From: Methanoregula sp.
Lineage (GTDB): Archaea > Halobacteriota > Methanomicrobia > Methanomicrobiales > Methanospirillaceae
Length of the DNA stretch: 64,000 nucleotides
Assembly (NCBI RefSeq): GCF_023227875.1
Contig: NZ_JALOCH010000001.1
Span: 357,144 to 421,143 of the forward strand
Direction of reading: 5' to 3'
Shown piece by piece: positions 58,852 through 64,000 of this stretch. A model generated the notes under the pieces. The model did no database searches and was not told where the DNA came from. It saw only the letters and a list, made by a program, of their open reading frames with translations. Position numbers and translations under genes: made by a program. Numbering within the stretch: position 1 is the first letter of the stretch; each line of letters begins with the position of its first letter.

Positions 58852-61176
58852 ATGATTAAAGAATTGTTTGAATGTATCGCAACAGCGATCATAAAGAAGC
58901 CGAAACTGGTTGCCGGGCTGGTCTTTGTCCTTTTCTGTACCGGACTTTTTGGCATGACCATGCTCAGCATGGAGACCGGCTGGGAGACCTATATTGACAA
59001 GGACACCGTTGGCGGGACCCACCAGGCACAATATGAAGAGAACTTCCAGTCGGATGTGATCATCCTCATCATAGAAGCCGGCGATCCGCTCAGCCCGGAT
59101 GTTCTTGAGTATATCGATACTCTTGAAAAGGATCTCCGACAGCAACAGAATACCCAGAGCGTCCAGAGCCTCACCGATGTCCTGAAAGCGTACAATGGAG
59201 GTACACTCCCTTCAACTAAGGCGGAGACAGAACGCATCGTCAGTATGCTTCCGGAGAGTACACGGAATCTGCTCTATCCTTCCAACGTACTGACCCTTGC
59301 CCAAATCCAGCTCCCTCCGAACCTGTCGAAAGAGACCCAGAAGTCGGTGCTCGCCAATGTTGCATCGATCATTGACCATTCCGACCCTCCTCCGGGAGTG
59401 ACCGTCGAGGTATCCGGCACTCCCGCGTTCACCCAGCAGCTGGAGGATGGACTTACAGAGAACATGGGCATCCTCATCGGGGGTGCCATGGTCCTGATGA
59501 TCATCACGATGGGATTTCTCTTTTCCTATGTCCGCCACCGGTTCATGCCGGTCCTGCTCGTGGCGATCGGCCTTGTGATCTCGATGGGCATGATGGGTAT
59601 CGCCGGTATTTCGCTGAACATGGCGGTGATCGGGGCCTTCCCGGTCCTGATCGGTCTCGGGATCGATTACGCGATCCAGTTCCATGCCCGGTTCGATGAG
59701 GAGGCACGCAAGGGTTCGCTTGAGGACGCGGTCTTCAATACCGTAACCTGCACCGGCCCCGCGGTCATGTATGCGATGCTTGCCACCTGCATGGGCTTTC
59801 TTGCAATGTTTATATCGGACGTCCCGATGATCCGCTCGTTCGGCCTCGTGGCAATTATCGGCATATTCACCTGTTACTGGATCTCCTGCATCGGTATGCC
59901 GACGCTGGGCCTCCTGACAAACTACAAGCCCAAGCCGGAAAAAACCGGGGAGTGTTACGCCGTGGGAACGGATGCCTGCGATACGATCATCACAAACCCG
60001 AAAATAAGCCGGACAACGAAGAACAAAAAGAAGAGTTCCTTCTCCTATGGACAGTTCCTTACGGACACCTCGGTAAAGATTGCGAAGAACCCGGTGCCGG
60101 TCCTGCTCGTAGCAGGTCTTGTCGCCCTGATCGGGTTCCAGATCGACCCGACCATTCCCGTGGAATCAGATGAGAACTCAATGGTCCCCACGAGTATGCC
60201 GGCCAAGATCAACATCGACAAGGTCACCCGCATCATCGGGTCGACCGATACCGCAGACTTCCTTGTACAGGGTTCACGCGTGACAGATCTCGATACGATG
60301 CAGTGGCTGGCGATGTTCCAGGAATATGAACTCTCGCACCATCCGGAACTCACCTCATCGACGAGCATCGTTACCTATGTCCTCCAGTATAATGGCGGCG
60401 TGATGCCGGAAACCCAGGCCGGACTCGATACCGTACTGGGGAAAATCCCGGAGGAGACCAAAGACCCCTACCTCAGCGGCTCGATGAGCGGCGTGATAAA
60501 ATTCAACACCGTCAAGCTCGAGATGGCGCAAAAAGACGATTTAAAGAAGCAGATAAACAGTGATATCGCGTTCCTCGAACCACCAATAGGGATTACCCTC
60601 TATCCAGCAGGAAATTTTGAACTCTACACAAAGCTGCTGAGTTCTCTCTCGGAATCGAAGGAGACGATGACCTATCTCGGCTTCATCTTTGTCTTCATCT
60701 TCCTGGTCCTCGTGTACCGGCATCTCCATGCCGTATCCCCCATGATCCCGATCATCTTCGTTGTCGGGTGGAACGCGGTCATGATGTATATCCTGAACAT
60801 AACCTATACACCGCTCACCGCAACGCTGGGATCGATGACCATCGGGGTTGCCGCGGAATATACGATCCTTGTCATGGAGCGGTATGCTGAGGAGGAAGAG
60901 AAGCTGCACGACCATATTGCCGCCATCCAGGAAAGCGTGCAGAAGATCGGCACCGCCATCACGGTCTCGGGCCTTGCCACCTTCTTCGGGTTCTCAGCAC
61001 TCTGCCTCTCGACCTTCCCCATTTTGAGTAACTTCGGGATTACCACCCTGATCGCAATCGCGTTCTCCCTAGTCGGTGCAATCTTCGTCATGCCTGCTGT
61101 ACTCTCGATCATAGGCGGTCTCTCCGAATGGCTCGATGCGAGAAAACAAAAGGGAGCTCCTGAAGGTGGAAAATGA
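58852..61176 (+). CDS. MMPL/RND family exporter (HAE3 type)
   Basis: About 774 aa from ATG 58852. Twelve predicted TMs in two halves, each with a large extracytoplasmic loop after TM1 (residues about 50-195 and 450-590). FPVLIGLGIDYAIQFHARFDEE and LGSMTIGVAAEYTILVMERYAEEEE are the matching RND motifs in TM4 of each half. Such archaeal exporters move lipids or hydrophobic compounds with proton energy. Regulated, by position, by the divergent TetR protein. Confidence 0.93.
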   Translation: MIKELFECIATAIIKKPKLVAGLVFVLFCTGLFGMTMLSMETGWETYIDKDTVGGTHQAQYEENFQSDVIILIIEAGDPLSPDVLEYIDTLEKDLRQQQNTQSVQSLTDVLKAYNGGTLPSTKAETERIVSMLPESTRNLLYPSNVLTLAQIQLPPNLSKETQKSVLANVASIIDHSDPPPGVTVEVSGTPAFTQQLEDGLTENMGILIGGAMVLMIITMGFLFSYVRHRFMPVLLVAIGLVISMGMMGIAGISLNMAVIGAFPVLIGLGIDYAIQFHARFDEEARKGSLEDAVFNTVTCTGPAVMYAMLATCMGFLAMFISDVPMIRSFGLVAIIGIFTCYWISCIGMPTLGLLTNYKPKPEKTGECYAVGTDACDTIITNPKISRTTKNKKKSSFSYGQFLTDTSVKIAKNPVPVLLVAGLVALIGFQIDPTIPVESDENSMVPTSMPAKINIDKVTRIIGSTDTADFLVQGSRVTDLDTMQWLAMFQEYELSHHPELTSSTSIVTYVLQYNGGVMPETQAGLDTVLGKIPEETKDPYLSGSMSGVIKFNTVKLEMAQKDDLKKQINSDIAFLEPPIGITLYPAGNFELYTKLLSSLSESKETMTYLGFIFVFIFLVLVYRHLHAVSPMIPIIFVVGWNAVMMYILNITYTPLTATLGSMTIGVAAEYTILVMERYAEEEEKLHDHIAAIQESVQKIGTAITVSGLATFFGFSALCLSTFPILSNFGITTLIAIAFSLVGAIFVMPAVLSIIGGLSEWLDARKQKGAPEGGK

Positions 61177-61592
61177 TCAACGTTCTGTATGTCGATTCAG
61201 ATCCGAAGATGTGGATGATCATTTCCCATATCTTTGAAAAATACTGTGCTGTTTCGATATTCCCTGCGGGTTCCGGGGAAGAGGCGCTGGGATGGCTTTC
61301 CCAGTACCATGCCGACGTGATTGTATCAGATTATATTTTACCGGGAATGAGCGGAACCGAGTTCCTCCATGCCCTGAGAGCCGGAGGTATCACGATCCCG
61401 TTTATCTTCTTTTCCGAAAGCGCCCACCCCTATGTCAAGAACAAGGCCTGCCGGGAGGGCATTTCCGGGTTTATTCCCCGTAAAGGACTGGAGAAAAAAC
61501 CTGTTCTGGACCTGTTGAGGATGGTCTGCTGGGCAGCCGGCAGCCACGTAGGGGAGTACCCCGCTCTGGAGGATCTGAAACGTGGTGCCTGA
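61173..61592 (+). CDS. Response regulator receiver protein
   Basis: A 139-aa single receiver domain. Acceptor Asp53 (IVSDYILPGMSG) and D8/D10 are present, but the conserved Lys is replaced (FIFFSESAHP). Its ATG overlaps the exporter stop by ATGA. No output domain follows. It may pass a signal from one of the nearby kinases. Confidence 0.88.
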   Translation: MINVLYVDSDPKMWMIISHIFEKYCAVSIFPAGSGEEALGWLSQYHADVIVSDYILPGMSGTEFLHALRAGGITIPFIFFSESAHPYVKNKACREGISGFIPRKGLEKKPVLDLLRMVCWAAGSHVGEYPALEDLKRGA

Positions 61593-61723
61593 CGGCAGGA
61601 TTTCCCGTAAAGACGCGAACCGTTCGGGAATTAATGACCGGGCATCGAGAAGTGAACCGTCCTGTCGGAGTAGCATACCATGACGGATCCTGATAAAAAT
61701 CCAGAGAACAGGAAGACGACTCC

Positions 61724-62077
61724 ATGAAGACAACTATCTATTACTTTACAGGAACCGGCAATTCGCTCGCAGCGGCGAGGAAGATCGCCTCGATCCTGAG
61801 AGAATGCGAACTGGTCCCGGTTGCATCGCTGCAGAACTTCCGGGACGATATTCATCCTTCGGCAGGTCGTATCGGGATCATCTGCCGCAAATTCTGGATG
61901 CAGTTGATCTGCCAGGAGATATTACGAAATTGGTTCTGGAAAATTATTGAAAGAAAAATTAAAGATTCCTGTTTATTGATCAGACACCCGATTTCAGATA
62001 TCATTCTTGATGATAACCGAAGATCATTGATGAGGGATAAATGGGAGAGGGATCGATTCACCCACCCATCCCTGTAA
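61724..62077 (+). pseudogene. Remnant of a flavodoxin-like EFR1-type protein
   Basis: The N-terminus MKTTIYYFTGTGNSLAAARKIA is the FMN-binding loop of EFR1/flavodoxin-like proteins. After about residue 55 (GRIGIICRKF) similarity ends and the frame runs through AT-rich sequence to a stop at 62077. The usual ferredoxin domain is missing. It is a truncated gene; a 117-aa product is possible but unlikely to function. Confidence 0.65.
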
Positions 62078-62705
62078 TAAGCCCCACAATCTGCTGAGTC
62101 GTCACCGGGTCCACGACACGGGCCAGGACCAGCCCGGCCATCGAGATGAAGAGGGACCAGAAGACTTTCTTCACCTGCTCGTTCTTCCCGAACGCGATGA
62201 TGATCGCATCCGCATCCGCCCTCATCGCCCGTTGAATCAGCTTCGGCAGGAACACGAAGAGCGGGAGGAAAATGATCGCTGCACCGGTGAACGCGAGCGT
62301 GATCTCAGCCCGGCTAAGAAGGAAGATCCCGAGCGGGACCGCGAACACACCGGCCAGCATTGCGGCCATCCCCACCTCGCCGAACCAGAAGTAATGCCGC
62401 TTCTCTGCGTAGTTCAGCCGCTCTGCATCGGTGAGCGTGGAGAGATCGAAGATGCCGAGCACGGAGAGCATCCCGTACCAGACCGCGTGCGTCTCCTCCG
62501 GATCGGCGACGATGCAGTCGAAGAAACCCCAAGGTTTCTTCTCCGCCTTCGGGTTCTGATGAATCCTCGGGCCGAGGAAGAGGATCGCGACCGGCACAAT
62601 CATAAGGATCAGCGGCAGGTGTGCAAAGAGAAAAATGAGGGCGAGCAGGAGCCCGGCGCCGCAGATGGCGGCCCGGGTCTGCAGTTCGGACTCGAACATT
62701 CTCAT
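62058..62705 (-). CDS. Five-TM membrane protein, intact copy of an amplified family
   Basis: About 215 aa from ATG 62705 (TGATG overlap with the upstream stop). TMs near residues 12-30, 31-48, 112-131, 137-155 and 182-198; a cytoplasmic or external loop with KKPWGFFDCIVADPEETHAVWYG and RHYFWFGEV between TM2 and TM3; C-terminus VVDPVTTQQIVGLITGMGG. No named family. At least six other partial copies are in this window. The loop is partly encoded by a double hairpin (62521-62567). Confidence 0.8.
   Translation of the reverse strand: MRMFESELQTRAAICGAGLLLALIFLFAHLPLILMIVPVAILFLGPRIHQNPKAEKKPWGFFDCIVADPEETHAVWYGMLSVLGIFDLSTLTDAERLNYAEKRHYFWFGEVGMAAMLAGVFAVPLGIFLLSRAEITLAFTGAAIIFLPLFVFLPKLIQRAMRADADAIIIAFGKNEQVKKVFWSLFISMAGLVLARVVDPVTTQQIVGLITGMGG
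62521..62567. repeat. Double hairpin in the intact five-TM gene
   Basis: GAAGAAACC-CCAA-GGTTTCTTC (62521-62542) and GGGTTC-TGAT-GAATCC (62552-62567, one mismatch). In frame, encoding KKPWGFF, and possibly the source of the dispersed family. Confidence 0.8.
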
Positions 62706-63178
62706 CACTCCCGGTCATCTCCCGTGTCTGCTGCAATCGCAAATTCGAAGACCGGGCTCGTGTATCCGCCGTTTGCCGGGCTGAAATCCCGTGCGAGCCC
62801 GGTTCTTTTCCGGGCCGCCGTGCGGAACCGGACGGTGTGGATGCCCGGCGCACGCGGGTAGACCCTGCGGCCATCGATGTCGCGCATCTTCCGGTAGTGC
62901 GGGATATCGAACCAGTCCGGCCAGAAACGGATTCCCCTCGGAATGTCCGTTCCCCTGAGAAGGTCCGAAAGCCGCAATGGCCTCATGTTGTCGTAGATGA
63001 TATCTACGATCAGGTTGTCGTCTTCCCGGTCCGGCTGGAGATCCAGCTCGTAGAATACCGGGTTGCGTCTCACTTCATCGAGCGTGAGCGGGGTGTCCTT
63101 TGTGAGCGGTTCGAGGCCGGAGAATGTCCCGCGGTACAGGCCGGTCACGGTTGCAACCGGTGTCGTGTTACCCTCCAT
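62705..63178 (-). CDS. Hypothetical protein of the four-gene cassette (157 aa)
   Basis: Starts MEGNTTPVATVTGLYRGTF at ATG 63178, just inside the end of the 54-aa gene. Contains PLTKDTPLTLDEVRRNPVFYELDLQP and DNLIVDIIYDNMRPLRLSDL, a soluble beta-rich protein without signal peptide, with a C-terminal half GIHTVRFRTAARKRTGLA. No family recognised. The VATVTGLYRG N-terminus recurs in the decayed copy at 37401. Confidence 0.75.
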   Translation of the reverse strand: MEGNTTPVATVTGLYRGTFSGLEPLTKDTPLTLDEVRRNPVFYELDLQPDREDDNLIVDIIYDNMRPLRLSDLLRGTDIPRGIRFWPDWFDIPHYRKMRDIDGRRVYPRAPGIHTVRFRTAARKRTGLARDFSPANGGYTSPVFEFAIAADTGDDRE

Positions 63179-63332
63179 GGTACGCCTCCCTGAATCGCTC
63201 GTGCTCGTCCCGGAGTTTCTTGAACTCATCGACGATCTCATCGTACCTGCCGATCTTCTGGTGGATGACGAAGAGCAGGGGATAGATCGGGAGCACGGTC
63301 CCGAGTACTATGCCAAGAATTTCTGTTTCCAT
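63168..63332 (-). CDS. Small membrane/coiled-coil protein of the cassette (54 aa)
   Basis: Reads METEILGIVLGTVLPIYPLL, a single TM at the N-terminus, followed by a charged helix DEIVDEFKKLRDEHERFREAYHGG. An AGGAGG lies 7 bases upstream of the ATG. The TAA at 63168-63170 overlaps the start of the 157-aa gene. A frameshifted copy at 37272-37420 preserves the same sequence and overlap, so the frame is under selection. Confidence 0.75.
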   Translation of the reverse strand: METEILGIVLGTVLPIYPLLFVIHQKIGRYDEIVDEFKKLRDEHERFREAYHGG

Positions 63333-63426
63333 TGTGAATGCCTCCTGAAAAACCGGGCCCCGGGAGACTTAACCTTCCCCCGGGACTGGTTGATCGGTGA
63401 GTAGAAGAAGATCGGGTCTCGATGTT

Positions 63427-63467
63427 CGGGTCTTTTGACCCTCAACTAGTCGAAGACCTACGGTCTT
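63427..63467. repeat. Double hairpin between cassette genes
   Basis: GGGTC-TTTT-GACCC (63427-63440) and GAAGACC-TAC-GGTCTTC (63451-63467). Lies in the gap between the 54-aa and 167-aa genes. Confidence 0.8.
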
Positions 63468-63495
63468 CTCCAGCCTCACCCTTGCAGGGTTCGGC

Positions 63496-63999
63496 TTATG
63501 CCAGAGCCGTCACCGTGTCGGCCCAGGTCTCGATCCTCGTGCGGATCGCATCGTCCGAGTAAGAGGTCAGGCTCACGCTCTTCCGGCCGAAGGTGACCAT
63601 GTAGATCTCCCCGTTCGGGTCGCGGCATTTCAGCGTCGTGGAGAAGGTCTCGTTCTCGCTGTCCCGGACTGCGGTGCCCCCGTGGGTTGCGATGAAGGCC
63701 GTGTCCGCAAGGAGTGCGGTAGGCCCGGCATTGAACCCGGCGATCGTGTTGAACTTCAGCGAGTCGCTGCCAACGGTCTTCGCGTCGTCGTCCTGGTACA
63801 CGATCTTTGCAACGTAGTTTTCCTTGGTCTTCTCTACCGGTGCGTGGTTTACACCGGCGCTCTCATAAGCTACACAGGCAAACGGGTTGTCGGCGATGAC
63901 CGACTGGACGATCGTGTTGAACGCCGCCACGTCTGCAATCGGGCTCGCGAGTTCGCGAACCGCTGTCTTTACGGTTGTTTTTTGTACGAAATCTGCCAT
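63496..63999 (-). CDS. Hypothetical protein of the cassette (167 aa)
   Basis: Starts at ATG 63999; the window ends one base later, so upstream signals are not visible. Contains NTIVQSVIADNPFACVAYESAGVNHA, KENYVAKIVYQDDDAK and DPNGEIYMVTFGRKSVSLTSYSDDAIRTRIETWADTV. Soluble, beta-rich in the middle with a helical C-terminus. It recalls phage or viral structural proteins in style, but this is only an impression. Same strand and direction as the other three cassette genes. Confidence 0.7.
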   Translation of the reverse strand: MADFVQKTTVKTAVRELASPIADVAAFNTIVQSVIADNPFACVAYESAGVNHAPVEKTKENYVAKIVYQDDDAKTVGSDSLKFNTIAGFNAGPTALLADTAFIATHGGTAVRDSENETFSTTLKCRDPNGEIYMVTFGRKSVSLTSYSDDAIRTRIETWADTVTALA

Positions 64000-64000
64000 G

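Overview
The window looks like the chromosome of a methanogenic archaeon of the order Methanomicrobiales, most like Methanoregula or a close relative. This rests on archaeal housekeeping genes (Cdc48/VAT ATPase, LSm protein, archaeal RecJ-like DHH protein, RNase Z, adenine deaminase, archaeal ThiC), archaeal TATA boxes, GGTGAT/GGAGG ribosome binding sites, soluble PAS-rich chemoreceptors and many multi-PAS signalling proteins. The assignment comes from protein families and style; no database search was possible. No rRNA, tRNA or CRISPR array was recognised.

Region by region. 0-6 kb is a defence and toxin-antitoxin island: tails of a type II restriction-modification enzyme next to RhuM genes (one intact, one broken copy), a DUF6978/DUF1829 pair, an HTH-ImmA/IrrE protease and an MNT-HEPN module. 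6-12 kb holds a lipoprotein, an orphan Cas6b-like nuclease, a frameshifted GNAT, a cysteine hydrolase, an EamA transporter, adenine deaminase and a small lipoprotein, ending in a 441-bp MITE-like element (11919-12359). 12.5-19.8 kb is a soluble chemotaxis cluster: ParA, MCP, CheW, MCP, CheR. 20-34.8 kb is mostly housekeeping: RecJ-like, RNase Z, TIM-barrel, UPF0200, NrdG-like activase, ThiC, Cdc48, Hsp20, FBPase, aldolase, LSm and a Cys-rich winged helix protein. 35-36.7 kb encodes a degenerate receiver-PAS-PAS-diadenylate cyclase fusion. 36.7-64 kb is accessory and full of repeats. Between the repeats lie two AlbA_2/COG2865-type genes (one truncated), an ABC exporter, a regulator-membrane protein operon, a hybrid histidine kinase, CheW-MCP, a multi-PAS regulator, a TetR-controlled MMPL exporter and, at the right edge, a four-gene cassette of unknown function.

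Three layers of repeats shape the right half. (1) A double hairpin, with one stem of the form GAAGAnnn...nnnTCTTC and a second stem closed mostly by a TGAT/ATCA-type tetraloop. It recurs at more than a dozen places with different but still complementary stems, sometimes inside genes. (2) A family of five-TM membrane protein genes, near-intact at 62 kb, coupled to an HTH gene but broken at 55 kb, and elsewhere reduced to 3' tails. (3) Units of about 0.9 kb carrying a nearly identical 127-aa HTH gene plus a GC-rich repeat (three copies, with a fourth solo repeat).

Strongest leads: the covarying double hairpin and the membrane-protein cassette it lives in; the receiver-PAS-diadenylate cyclase fusion; two independent genes (ParA and NrdG-like) whose only sensible start is AUA at the same distance from a GGTGAT ribosome binding site; and helically phased short repeats just downstream of both AlbA_2-type genes.
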